Below, piece after piece: positions 35,147-43,002 of a DNA stretch of 64,000 nt. The translations under genes were made by a program, and so were the position numbers. The DNA is taken from contig JAEZWW010000026.1 in NCBI GenBank assembly GCA_023442945.1, positions 62,001 through 126,000 on the forward strand. Direction: 5' to 3'. How positions within the stretch are numbered: position 1 is the stretch's first letter; each line of letters begins with the position of its first letter. This DNA comes from Pseudomonadota bacterium. GTDB lineage: Bacteria > Pseudomonadota > Gammaproteobacteria > Burkholderiales > Burkholderiaceae_C. Under the pieces are notes generated by a model. The model was not told the origin of the DNA and did no database searches. It was given only the letters and a program-made list of their open reading frames with translations.

Positions 35147-35175
35147 GGGTTGTCCGGTGGTTGGCGTGTGTTGAT

Positions 35176-35724
35176 TCAGCGCTTGATCTTCGACAGGGGG
35201 TGGTCGGGCGGGTAGGTCGGCGTGATGGGCTTCTTGGCGCCCAGCATCACGCACATCAGCGCGTCTTCTTCGCCGATGTTGTGTTCTTCCCGGTAAACGC
35301 CTGGCGGGACCGAAACCAGATCGCGCTCATTCAGCACTGTCTCGAAACGTTCGCCGTCCTTTTCAAGGATGAGTTTCATCTTGCCGCGCATGACGAAGAA
35401 CACTTCTTCCACGTCCACGTGCAAGTGCGACGGGCCAATGTGGCCGGCCGGGATCAGCATGGTCGAGAAGGTGAAGTTGTCGTTCTGAACGGTGTTCGAG
35501 TCGGCGGACACGCCGGTGCCGCCCGTGCCGAGGTAACGCATCTGCGCGCGGCGAAACTTCGGGTCGAAGTCGGCCTGGAACTTCAGGGCGTCCCAGTCGT
35601 ACTTGCGGGTGGCGAAACGCGCGATGCGCGCCGTCATCCACTCTTCAAAGCTGGCACCTTCTGGGCGCTCCCATCCGGGCGCAGGGGTCGATGTAGACGG
35701 CGCGGCTGTATCAACGGCGGACAT
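35176..35724 (-). CDS. Cupin-domain protein
   Basis: A 182-aa protein with one cupin barrel. The metal-site motif 1 is GPSHLHVDVEEVFFVMRGKM near residues 92-111 (two His and a Glu), and motif 2 is VSVPPGVYREEHNIG near residues 134-148. The N-terminal third (SFEEWMTARIARFATRKYDW) is a helical extension. Single cupins in aromatic pathways are often isomerases, decarboxylases or small dioxygenases; which applies is not clear. It lies between the hydrolase and SDR genes with short gaps. Confidence 0.8.
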   Translation of the reverse strand: MSAVDTAAPSTSTPAPGWERPEGASFEEWMTARIARFATRKYDWDALKFQADFDPKFRRAQMRYLGTGGTGVSADSNTVQNDNFTFSTMLIPAGHIGPSHLHVDVEEVFFVMRGKMKLILEKDGERFETVLNERDLVSVPPGVYREEHNIGEEDALMCVMLGAKKPITPTYPPDHPLSKIKR

Positions 35725-35765
35725 GGTCTTTCCTTTCGAGAGTTGAACAATGGGCGGGGTGGCCC

Positions 35766-36581
35766 TCAATGCATCACGAATCCGCCATTGACCGCAAGCA
35801 GCTGGCCCGTAACGAAGCGTGACAAATCGGACAGTGCGAACAACACGGCGCCGCACACATCGGCCGCCTGCTGCTCGCGCGACAAGGCGCGACCTTCTTG
35901 GTACTTTTCGTGGCGGGCCTTGGGGACGTATTCCGTGGCTTCCACCAGGGTCAGGCCCGGGGCGATCGCATTGACGGTGACATTGCCCGGACCCCATTCG
36001 CGCGCCAGCGACCGCGTCATCGAGATGACGGCGCCCTTGCTGGCGGCATAGGCCAGTAGGTTCGGTGCGCCCCACAGCGCGGTGTCGGACGCCAGGTTCA
36101 CGACCGCGCCGCGCCCGCTCTGCACCAGCGCGGGTTGGCACGCGCGGCTCATCAGCCAGCTGCCACGGACATTCACATCCATGACGCGGTCCCAGGTCTC
36201 TACGTCGAGGGCGTGCGCATCGCGGCCACCGGAGTTGGTGATGGCCGCGTTGTTCACCAAACCGTCCAGGCCGCCCAGGTGCGCGACCGCATCGGCGGCA
36301 CACCGCTCGATCGACGGCTGATCGCACAGGTCCAGCGCGAAGGCGGCGGCATCCAGGCCCTTGGCCCGAAGCGCAGCGGCTTCAGACTCTGCCAGGTCGG
36401 CCAGGACGTCGGCCATGACCACGCGTGCGCCGGCCGTGGCGATGGTGGCGGCGAAGGCCAGACCCAGGCCGCGCGCGGCGCCGGTCACCAGCACGCGGCG
36501 CCCGCGCAGCAGATCGCGCGGCAGCTGGGCCAGCAGCACCTCCAGGCTTTGTGCGTCAACGACGCCGGTCACGGTGCTCAT
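35766..36581 (-). CDS. SDR-family oxidoreductase
   Basis: A 271-aa classical short-chain dehydrogenase. The cofactor motif is VTGAARGLGLAFA near residues 31-43, an Asp follows beta-2 (VMADVLADL, favouring NAD), then NNAAITNSGG, the catalytic Ser in NLASDTALWG and YAASKGAVISM with intact Tyr and Lys. The C-terminus FVTGQLLAVNGGFVMH is typical. It contrasts with the SDR at 32479, which lacks the catalytic pair. It is the second gene of the catabolic unit, 3 bp after the Bug receptor gene. Confidence 0.9.
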   Translation of the reverse strand: MSTVTGVVDAQSLEVLLAQLPRDLLRGRRVLVTGAARGLGLAFAATIATAGARVVMADVLADLAESEAAALRAKGLDAAAFALDLCDQPSIERCAADAVAHLGGLDGLVNNAAITNSGGRDAHALDVETWDRVMDVNVRGSWLMSRACQPALVQSGRGAVVNLASDTALWGAPNLLAYAASKGAVISMTRSLAREWGPGNVTVNAIAPGLTLVEATEYVPKARHEKYQEGRALSREQQAADVCGAVLFALSDLSRFVTGQLLAVNGGFVMH

Positions 36582-36584
36582 CGA

Positions 36585-37580
36585 TCAATCCGCCTGGATG
36601 CCAAGGTCCTTGACCACCTGGGTGAATCGCTCCAGATCGGCGATGGTGGTCTTGGACAGGGTCTCGGGAGTGCCGCCCACCGGGATCATCCCCAGCGTGC
36701 GCATGCGTTGCGCGACTTCGGGCTCGCGGATGATTTCGTTGAGGTGCTTGTTCAGCGTCTGCGTGATGTTGGCCGGCAGCCCTTTGGGGCCGTACAAACC
36801 GTTCCAGGCCGTGACGCCAACCCCTGCGACGCCCTGCTCGGCCAGGGTCGGTACGGACGGGGCCAGCGCGGAACGCTCGGCCTGCGCCACGCCCAGCAGG
36901 CGGATCTTTCCATCTTTCAGGTAAGGCTCCACCGGCCCGTAAGTGATCCAGGTCAGGGGCACGTGACCGCCGACGACATCGGTCAGCGCCGGGGCCACGC
37001 CGCGGTAGGGCACGTGCTTGAACGAGGTCCCTGCCGCCTTGTTGAACATTTCGCCCAGCACATGCATGGGAGAGCCGCTGCCGGGGCTGGCGTAGGTCAT
37101 CGGCGTCGACTTGCCGGCACGGACGGCGTCGGACACGCTTTGCAGCTTGGTGCTACCGCCGGCGACCAGGAAAAGCGGCTGAGCGCCAACCTGAAAGATG
37201 GGGGTGAAGGCGCGGACGTCGTAGCTGGAGCCTGGGCCGGTCTTCAGTACCAGCTGCGCCATGGTGAACGTGCTGGGCGCCATGAGCAAGGTGTACCCGT
37301 CCGGCAGCGCCTTGCCCACGAAGCTGCTACCGATGACGCCGCTGGCGCCCGGACGGTTGTCGACCAGAACGGGTTGCTTCAACCGGGTGGACAGCTTTTC
37401 CGCCAACAGGCGGGCGACGGCGTCGGTGTCGCCGCCGGCAGGGTAGGCCACCACGATGGAGATCGGCTTGGCCGGCCAGGCCGGCTGCGCCCATGCCCCG
37501 CCCGCTGCTGCGGCAACCCCGGCCAACAGCGTTGCGCGAACCAGGGAACTGGCAGTGGGGAGGGACAAAGTGTTTCTCAT
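36585..37580 (-). CDS. Bug-family tripartite tricarboxylate transporter receptor
   Basis: A 331-aa periplasmic receptor, first gene of the minus-strand catabolic unit. The signal peptide covers about residues 1-31 (SSLVRATLLAGVAAAAGGAW, cleavage after AWA). The mature part starts PAWPAKPISIVVAYPAGGDT and has NRPGASGVIGSSFVGKALPD and YASPGSGSPMHVLGEMFN. It closely resembles the receptor at 20627, suggesting duplication within the cluster. ATG 37580 is the start that gives a normal signal peptide. Confidence 0.9.
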   Translation of the reverse strand: MRNTLSLPTASSLVRATLLAGVAAAAGGAWAQPAWPAKPISIVVAYPAGGDTDAVARLLAEKLSTRLKQPVLVDNRPGASGVIGSSFVGKALPDGYTLLMAPSTFTMAQLVLKTGPGSSYDVRAFTPIFQVGAQPLFLVAGGSTKLQSVSDAVRAGKSTPMTYASPGSGSPMHVLGEMFNKAAGTSFKHVPYRGVAPALTDVVGGHVPLTWITYGPVEPYLKDGKIRLLGVAQAERSALAPSVPTLAEQGVAGVGVTAWNGLYGPKGLPANITQTLNKHLNEIIREPEVAQRMRTLGMIPVGGTPETLSKTTIADLERFTQVVKDLGIQAD

Positions 37581-37793
37581 ATAAAACGTTGATCCACCAA
37601 TGAAACGAATTTTAGAGGCTCTGGTCCCGGATGCTCTATTGGTAGAAACCCCTAGTCCCGCCATCGTCCTGGCCAAGCCCCTGACCCAGCGCGGAAAGGC
37701 GCGCCGTAGCGGTGGCGGTAGCAGTAGCGGCGCCGGTGCCTGGGCGCGCCGCGCAGGCAGCGCGCCAATGCCTGCGCCGCTATAGTGGTCGGC
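37581..37793. promoter_or_regulatory. Divergent promoter region of the 18-kb catabolic unit
   Basis: This 213-bp gap separates the catabolic unit (minus) from the GST gene (plus) and should hold the promoter of both. A separated inverted pair, ACCAAT at 37596-37601 and ATTGGT at 37638-37643, and an AT-rich stretch CGAATTTTAGAGG lie near the Bug start. TATAGT at 37781-37786 is a possible -10 for the GST gene, though it is very close to its ATG. No strong sigma-70 consensus is evident for the minus strand. The side nearest the GST gene is low-complexity GC-rich DNA. Confidence 0.4.
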
Positions 37794-38501
37794 ATGAGCG
37801 CCACCCTCCAAGCCTTCCCCGTCACCGCCAAATGGCCGACCCAGCACCCCGACCGGCTGCAGCTGTATTCGCTGCCCACGCCCAATGGCGTCAAGGTGTC
37901 GATTGCGCTGGAAGAGACCGGCCTGCCGTACGAGGCGCACCGCGTCAGCTTCGACACGCAGGACCAGCTGTCGCCGGCGTTTTTGTCGCTCAACCCGAAC
38001 AACAAGATCCCCGCCATCCTGGACCCGAATGGCCCGGGCGGAAAGCCGCTGGCGCTGTTTGAGTCGGGCGCCATCCTCGTGTACTTGGCCGACAAGACCG
38101 GCCAGCTGATGCCCACCGACCCGGCGCGGCGCTACGAGGCACTGCAGTGGCTGATGTTCCAGATGGGCGGCATCGGGCCGATGTTTGGCCAGGTCGGTTT
38201 CTTCAACAAGTTCGGCGGCAAGGACTACGAAGACAAGCGCCCGCTGGAGCGCTACGTGGGCGAAGCCCAGCGCCTGCTGGGCGTGCTGGACGCGCACCTG
38301 AAGGGCCGAGCCTGGATGGTGGGCGACGCCTACAGCGTGGCCGACATCGCCATCTTCCCCTGGGTGCGCAACCTGATCGGCTTTTACGAAGCGCGCGAGC
38401 TGGTGCAGTACGAGCGCTTTCCCGAGGTCGATCGCGTGCTGCAGGCCTTTGTGGCGCGCCCCGCCGTGCAGCGCGGGCTGCAGATCCCGGCCGCCAAGTA
38501 A
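37794..38501 (+). CDS. Glutathione transferase-like protein (YfcG type)
   Basis: A 235-aa protein with an N-terminal thioredoxin-like domain (LQLYSLPTPNGVKVSIALEE, LNPNNKIPAILDPNG, ALFESGAILVYLADKTG) and a C-terminal helical domain (QWLMFQMGGIGPMFGQVGFF, YSVADIAIFPWVRN). The TPNG and GGIGPMFGQ motifs match E. coli YfcG, a glutathione-dependent disulfide-bond reductase of the Nu class. The role is probably thiol redox or detoxification. It is transcribed away from the catabolic unit and followed by a repeat. Confidence 0.88.
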   Translation: MSATLQAFPVTAKWPTQHPDRLQLYSLPTPNGVKVSIALEETGLPYEAHRVSFDTQDQLSPAFLSLNPNNKIPAILDPNGPGGKPLALFESGAILVYLADKTGQLMPTDPARRYEALQWLMFQMGGIGPMFGQVGFFNKFGGKDYEDKRPLERYVGEAQRLLGVLDAHLKGRAWMVGDAYSVADIAIFPWVRNLIGFYEARELVQYERFPEVDRVLQAFVARPAVQRGLQIPAAK

Positions 38502-38510
38502 GGTGACGGC

Positions 38511-38587
38511 GGCCAGCGGATTTCAAGTGTTTCCGCCCGCTGGCCTTACAGCAGATTGCGCGGCCAGCTAGAAAAACAGGAGCAAAC
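38511..38587 (+). repeat. Dispersed repeat copy with strong stem-loop, leader of DUF72 gene
   Basis: The copy contains a 9-bp perfect stem (GGCCAGCGG at 38511-38519 with CCGCTGGCC at 38537-38545) and then the core TTACAGCAGATTGCGC and GGCCAGCTAG. Its end AAAAACAGGAGCAAAC includes an AGGAG that serves as the Shine-Dalgarno sequence of the DUF72 gene (ATG 38591). Confidence 0.75.
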
Positions 38588-38590
38588 GCC

Positions 38591-39418
38591 ATGGCCAAGC
38601 GCACGGGCAAAACCCAGGTCCACGTCGGCATCGGCGGCTGGAGCTTTGACGGCTGGCGCGGCGGCGCCTTCTACCCGCCCGGCCTGCGCGCCGCCGATGA
38701 GCTGGCCTACGCCGGCCAGCACCTGAGCGGGCTGGAGATCAATTCCACGTACTACACCACGCCCACGCCCGCCAGCTGGGCGCGCTGGGCCAGCACCGTG
38801 CCGGCTGGCTTTGTCTTCAGCGTCAAGGCACATCGCATGGCGACGCTGCGGCGCGAGCTGGCGGCCGGCGCCGACGCGGTGGCGCACTTTCTGAACAGCG
38901 GCGTGACCGACTTGGGCGCGCACCTCGGCCCCATCGTCTGGCAGCTGCGGCCCACCTACGCGTTCGACGCGGCCGACGTCGAGCTCTTTCTGGCCACCTT
39001 GCCCGATGCGGTGAACGGCCAGCGCCTGCGCCACGTGCTGGAGCCGCGCCACCCCAGCTTCGCCTGCGCCGACTACCTGGCGCTGGCGCGTGCCTACGGC
39101 GTGGCCACGGTGGCGACCGATTCGCCCGACTACCCCAACATCTTCGATCCGACGGCCGACTTCATCTACGCGCGCCTGATGCGCAGCGAAGAGCGCTACG
39201 CCACTGGCTACTCGCGGCCCGCGCTGAAGCGCTGGGCCGAGCGAATCCTTGACTGGCAAGCCGGCCGGCTGCCGGCCGACCTGCCGCTGATCGACCCCGA
39301 AGGTGCGGCCCGCCTGGGCCAGGCACCGCGCGACGTGTTCGTGCAGTTCATCAGCGGCGCCAAGGCGCGCAACCCGGCGGCGGCGCAAGCGTTGATTGGG
39401 CTGCTGGTCGCCGACTGA
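38591..39418 (+). CDS. DUF72-domain protein
   Basis: A 275-aa cytosolic protein of the DUF72 family (TIM-barrel fold). It opens VHVGIGGWSFDGWRGG, the usual first strand and loop, and has LSGLEINSTYYTTPTPASWA, FVFSVKAHRMATL, GPIVWQLRPTYAFD and LEPRHPSFACADYLALARA. The C-terminus contains VFVQFISGAKARNPAAAQAL, equivalent to the yNN(H/D) region of the family. Biochemical function is unknown. The start is supported by AGGAG from the preceding repeat. Confidence 0.88.
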   Translation: MAKRTGKTQVHVGIGGWSFDGWRGGAFYPPGLRAADELAYAGQHLSGLEINSTYYTTPTPASWARWASTVPAGFVFSVKAHRMATLRRELAAGADAVAHFLNSGVTDLGAHLGPIVWQLRPTYAFDAADVELFLATLPDAVNGQRLRHVLEPRHPSFACADYLALARAYGVATVATDSPDYPNIFDPTADFIYARLMRSEERYATGYSRPALKRWAERILDWQAGRLPADLPLIDPEGAARLGQAPRDVFVQFISGAKARNPAAAQALIGLLVAD

Positions 39419-39530
39419 GCGCGCCCTGCCACAGCCCCGTGCCGGTTCAGCGGCGCCGACGCCCCGCCCGACGGCTTTCAAGTCCAATGCCCTGCGCGCC
39501 CAAGGTGCAAAGCGCTCGCCCTATGATTGG

Positions 39531-39558
39531 TGTGTGCCGGCTTTTGGGCCGGCACACA
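39531..39558 (+). promoter_or_regulatory. Perfect 11-bp stem-loop directly 5' of the FMN riboswitch
   Basis: TGTGTGCCGGC (39531-39541) pairs perfectly with GCCGGCACACA (39548-39558) around a 6-nt loop. It ends at the first base of the FMN aptamer. A possible -10 element TATGAT lies at 39522-39527, which would place the transcript start near 39534, inside the stem. It may protect the 5' end of the mRNA, or be a terminator of upstream transcription. Confidence 0.5.
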
Positions 39559-39712
39559 CGTTCTCAGGGCGGGGCGAAACTCCCCACCGGCGGTATCTGC
39601 CTTCACGGCAGGAGCCCGCGAGCGCTTGGTTGGCCAGCCCATGGCCGCCCAAGGTCAGCAGATCTGGTGCGATGCCAGGGCCGACGGTCACAGTCCGGAT
39701 GAAAGAGAGCGT
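39559..39712 (+). promoter_or_regulatory. FMN riboswitch (RFN element)
   Basis: Conserved FMN-aptamer blocks are present in order: TTCTCAGGGCGGGGCGAAAC, TCCCCACCGGCGGTA, AGCCCGCGAGCG, GGTCAGCAGATCTGGTGC, GATGCCAGGGCCGACGGTCA and CAGTCCGGATGAAAGAGA. The P1 stem pairs CGTTCTC with GAGCG-type sequence near 39707. It precedes ribH by about 140 nt and should lower its expression when FMN is abundant. Confidence 0.95.
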
Positions 39713-39780
39713 GCGACGCGCGGCGCCGTGGCCCGCGCGCGGCCGCCGTGCCTGCGGGCGTCGGTGGCCGTGCGCGCCAT

Positions 39781-39798
39781 GGCGCAAGGTTTTGCGCC
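39781..39798 (+). terminator. Stem-loop in the riboswitch expression platform
   Basis: GGCGCAA (39781-39787) pairs with TTGCGCC (39792-39798) across a 4-nt loop. There is no U-tract after it, so it is a weak candidate for termination and could instead affect translation or Rho access. It lies between the aptamer and the ribH start. Confidence 0.35.
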
Positions 39799-39854
39799 CG
39801 CGCGTCGCGTGCGCCCTGATTCATTTGTCGACCTCCTCTCAAAGGAAATCAGCC

Positions 39855-40376
39855 ATGAATCAGCCTGTGTCTTTGGCTTCTTCTGCTCCCACCTCTTCGT
39901 CCACCGCCGCTGCGCGCGAGCGCGCCGCAGCCGGCTTGCCCATCGCGTGGATTGCCGCGCATTGGCACGCCGACATCGTCGCGCGCGGCCATGAGGGCTT
40001 TGCCGCCGAATGGGCGCGCCTGCACGGCGGCGCCGCGCCACCGGGCATCGAATGCTTCACCGTGCCGGGCGCGTTTGAGATCCCGCTGCTGGCCCAGCGC
40101 CTGGCGCGCAGCGGCCGCTACGCCGCCGTGGTCGCCTGCGCGCTGGTGGTGGACGGCGGCATCTACCGCCACGAGTTCGTCGCCTCGGCCGTGATTGACG
40201 GGCTGATGCGCGTGCAGCTGGACAGCGGCGTGCCGGTGTTTTCGGTCGTGCTGACGCCCAAGGACTTCCACGAAAACGCCGTGCACCGCGACTTCTTCAG
40301 CCACCACTTCGTGGAAAAAGGCGCCGAAGCCGCGCGCGCCTGCCAGCAGACGCTGGCGGTGCACGCGGCGGTGTAA
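39855..40376 (+). CDS. ribH: Type II 6,7-dimethyl-8-ribityllumazine synthase
   Basis: A 173-aa enzyme making the lumazine precursor of riboflavin. It has the type II (RibH2, Brucella-like) signature ALVVDGGIYRHEFVASAVID instead of the VIRGxTxHxxxV of type I enzymes. FTVPGAFEIPLLAQRLARSG and the C-terminal LTPKDFHENAVHRDFFSHHF are also present. RibH2 forms decamers in known members. ATG 39855 follows AAAGGAAAT. The FMN riboswitch upstream supports the assignment. Confidence 0.92.
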   Translation: MNQPVSLASSAPTSSSTAAARERAAAGLPIAWIAAHWHADIVARGHEGFAAEWARLHGGAAPPGIECFTVPGAFEIPLLAQRLARSGRYAAVVACALVVDGGIYRHEFVASAVIDGLMRVQLDSGVPVFSVVLTPKDFHENAVHRDFFSHHFVEKGAEAARACQQTLAVHAAV

Positions 40377-40416
40377 GCGGCCTGCGCCGCGCTGGCGCGC
40401 CCCCTTGCGCTATCTG

Positions 40417-40485
40417 CGATTTGCTATCGAATAAGAAGCTGCTTGCGCAGATGGTTGTAGGGCCAGCGGTCGTTTTTATTTCAAA
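40417..40485 (-). repeat. Dispersed repeat copy between ribH and the convergent hydrolase
   Basis: On the minus strand it reads GACCGCTGGCCCTACAACC, ATCTGCGCAAGCAGCTTC and TTATTCGATAGCAAATCGC, one of the best-preserved copies. It lies in the convergent gap between ribH (+) and the hydrolase (-). Confidence 0.85.
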
Positions 40486-40508
40486 GAACCGCTGGTGAAC
40501 GACCCGCC

Positions 40509-41273
40509 TCAGGCTGGCACGCCGGCCAGGAATTTCTCCACCGCCGTCGCCAGGACGACGGGCGTTTCGTCCATCGGGTAGTGGCCGGCGTTGGCCATCA
40601 CTTCCAGTTGCGCCTGCGGGTAGTGCTGCAGCCAGGTGGCGCGGCACACGGCTTCGCTCAGGGCCGGGTCGTGCTCGCCGGGGACCACCAGCACGGGCAG
40701 CTTCTGGCCCTGGATGCGGTCGACGAAGTTGGCCTTGGCCCAGGACGGCATGTAGCCGGCCACGGCTTCGTCGTCGGAATTCGCTTGCGTGCTCGCGACC
40801 ATGGCGTCCAGCCAGGTGCCGGTCAGGCGGCTGCCGGAGGTGAAGTCCAGGATCGTGCGGCGCGCGCCTCGGTCACTGCCGGCGGCGGTGAACAGCTGCC
40901 ACCCCTGCTCGTCCAGACCCGCGCCCGACGCCGGCACGGGCGTTATCGCGACCAGGCTGCGCACGCGCTCGGGCGCGGCGACCAGCACCTGCTGAATGGC
41001 GGCGCCGCCCATCGAATGGCCCATCAGCGAAAAGCGTTGCCAGCCCAGCGCGTCGGCCAGGGCCAGCGCGTCCTGCGCGATCTGCTCGATCGTGTACGGG
41101 CCGCCCAAGCCCTTCATGCCGCCGTAGCCGCGCTGGTCCATGAAGGCGTAGCTGAAGTCCTGGCCGTTCAAGTGTTGCGGGAACGGGCCCCAGCCCTTGG
41201 CGTGGCCAAACCAGCCGTGCAGGGCGATGACTTTGTGCGGCCCCTGGCCGACGATCTGGTGGGTGTTGGGCAT
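40509..41273 (-). CDS. Alpha/beta hydrolase
   Basis: A 254-aa soluble hydrolase. Motifs: VIALHGWFGHAKGWGPF, YAFMDQRGYGGMKG, the nucleophile elbow SLMGHSMGGAAIQ with intact Ser, acid in VVPGEHDPALSEA and His in ANAGHYPMDETP. No substrate can be predicted; relatives include esterases, haloperoxidase-like proteins and C-C hydrolases. It is divergent from the acyl-CoA synthetase gene at 41394, with which it may share regulation. Confidence 0.83.
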   Translation of the reverse strand: MPNTHQIVGQGPHKVIALHGWFGHAKGWGPFPQHLNGQDFSYAFMDQRGYGGMKGLGGPYTIEQIAQDALALADALGWQRFSLMGHSMGGAAIQQVLVAAPERVRSLVAITPVPASGAGLDEQGWQLFTAAGSDRGARRTILDFTSGSRLTGTWLDAMVASTQANSDDEAVAGYMPSWAKANFVDRIQGQKLPVLVVPGEHDPALSEAVCRATWLQHYPQAQLEVMANAGHYPMDETPVVLATAVEKFLAGVPA

Positions 41274-41393
41274 GGCGCTTGTCTCCTGTGGTCATGGATG
41301 CCGCGCATCATACGAAGGGCGGCGTTTTCACCGATGCACAGGTGGGGTATTTCGCGCACCATCGCGCTTTGCCTGCGACACCCTGACCGATCC

Positions 41394-42947
41394 ATGCTGA
41401 CTGGAGACATGCTGCGCCGCTCGGCGGCCCGCTTCCCCGACAAACCCGCCATCGTCTTCCGCGGCCCCGATGGCGCCCGCGCCAGCATCACCTACCGCGC
41501 GCTCAACGCGCGCGCCAACCAGCTGGCGCACGCGCTGCTGGCGCTGGGCCTGGCCAAGGGCGCCAAGGTGTCGATGTTGTCGCGCAATGTGCTGGACTAC
41601 GGCACCGTGTTCTTTGGCGTGGCACGCACCGGGCTGGTGCTGAACAACGTGTCGATCCTCTACGCCGACGCCGAGCTGGCCTGGGTGCTGAACAAGGCCG
41701 ACACCGAAGTGCTGATCGTTGACGCCGCGTTTGCCGCGCGCATCCCGGTGGTGCGTGCGCTGGTCGCCGGCCTGCGCCAGGTCATCGTCATCGGCGATGC
41801 GCCGCACGCCGACGCGCCCAGCCTGGACGCCTTCATCGCCGGCCAGCCAACGAGCGAGCCCGACATCGTGCTGGACGAGCGCGACGCGTTTTGCATGACC
41901 TACACCGGCGGCACCACCGGCCGGCCCAAGGGCGTGCTGGTCAGCCACCGCGCGCGCGAAGTCACGGCGCTCACCGTGGTGGTGGAAGAACGCCTGGTGC
42001 CCGAAGACGTGGTCGCCATCGTCACGCCGCTGTTCCACGTGGCGGCGCTGAACATCATGTTCCAGCCGGCCATGCTGGTGGGCGCAACCTGCGTTTTCGT
42101 CACGCCGTGGTCGCCCGCGGCCTTCATCGCCGCGGTGGCGGCCGAGGGCATCACCGCCGCCTTCATGGTGCCCACGCAGGCCAACAGCCTGGTCACCTTC
42201 GCCGGTTTTGACGCGGCCGCGCTGGCCAGCTGGACCAAGCTGTCCTTTGCCGGCGCGCCCATGCCCGACTGGGTGCAGGTCGAGCTGATGGGCAAGCTGC
42301 CCCAGCTGCGCCTGACGCAGATCTACGGCCAGAGCGAGATGGGCGTGATCGCCGCGCTGCCGCACCACCTGCTGCCGGCCAAGCTGGGCAGCGTGGGGCG
42401 CCAGCCTTTCAACGTCGACCTGGCCGTGCTGCGCGCCGACGGCACGCCGGTGGCGGTGGGCGAGATCGGCGAAGTTGCCACGCGCGGCGACAACGTCATG
42501 CTGCGCTACTACAACGAGCCGGAGCAGACCGCGGCCTTCTTCAAGCAAGGCCACGGCTGGGGCCTGTCGGGCGACGTGGCGACGGTGGACGCCGACGGCT
42601 GCATCACCCTGGTCGACCGTGCCAAGGACATGCTGATTTCGGGCGGCGAGAACGTCTATCCGAAGGAAATCGAAGACGCGATCTACGGCCTGCCGCAGGT
42701 GGCCGAGGTCGCAGTGTTCGGCATTCCCGACGACAAGTTTGGCGAGGTGCCGGCGGCCTTCATCCAGCTCAAGCCCGGCGCCGAATTGGCTGAAGCCGAC
42801 GTGGTCGCACGCTGCGAAGCGCAGCTGGCGCGCCTGAAGCGCCCGCGCCTGGTGCGCTTTGTCGATGGCTTCCCCAAAACGCCGATCGGCAAGATCCAGA
42901 AGAACCTGCTGAAGGCGCCTTTCTGGGAAGGCCGCAAGAAGATCTGA
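41394..42947 (+). CDS. Long/medium-chain or aryl acyl-CoA synthetase (AMP-forming)
   Basis: A 517-aa ANL-superfamily enzyme that activates a carboxylic acid through an acyl-AMP intermediate. The P-loop is MTYTGGTTGRPKGVLVSH near residues 168-185. The A5 motif is IYGQSEMGV, the A7/A8 region is LSGDVATVDADGCITLVDRA and KDMLISGGENVYPKEIEDAI, and the catalytic Lys is in KTPIGKIQKNLLK. The ATG at 41394 starts MLTGDMLRRSAARFPDKPAI, normal for this group. It is followed after 55 bp by a Liv-type binding protein gene, so it may activate the acid that protein captures. Confidence 0.88.
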   Translation: MLTGDMLRRSAARFPDKPAIVFRGPDGARASITYRALNARANQLAHALLALGLAKGAKVSMLSRNVLDYGTVFFGVARTGLVLNNVSILYADAELAWVLNKADTEVLIVDAAFAARIPVVRALVAGLRQVIVIGDAPHADAPSLDAFIAGQPTSEPDIVLDERDAFCMTYTGGTTGRPKGVLVSHRAREVTALTVVVEERLVPEDVVAIVTPLFHVAALNIMFQPAMLVGATCVFVTPWSPAAFIAAVAAEGITAAFMVPTQANSLVTFAGFDAAALASWTKLSFAGAPMPDWVQVELMGKLPQLRLTQIYGQSEMGVIAALPHHLLPAKLGSVGRQPFNVDLAVLRADGTPVAVGEIGEVATRGDNVMLRYYNEPEQTAAFFKQGHGWGLSGDVATVDADGCITLVDRAKDMLISGGENVYPKEIEDAIYGLPQVAEVAVFGIPDDKFGEVPAAFIQLKPGAELAEADVVARCEAQLARLKRPRLVRFVDGFPKTPIGKIQKNLLKAPFWEGRKKI

Positions 42948-43002
42948 CGCGCCGACGCACAGCGCGCGCCCACCGATTCACAAGGAAAGAGGAGACACGA
43001 CC

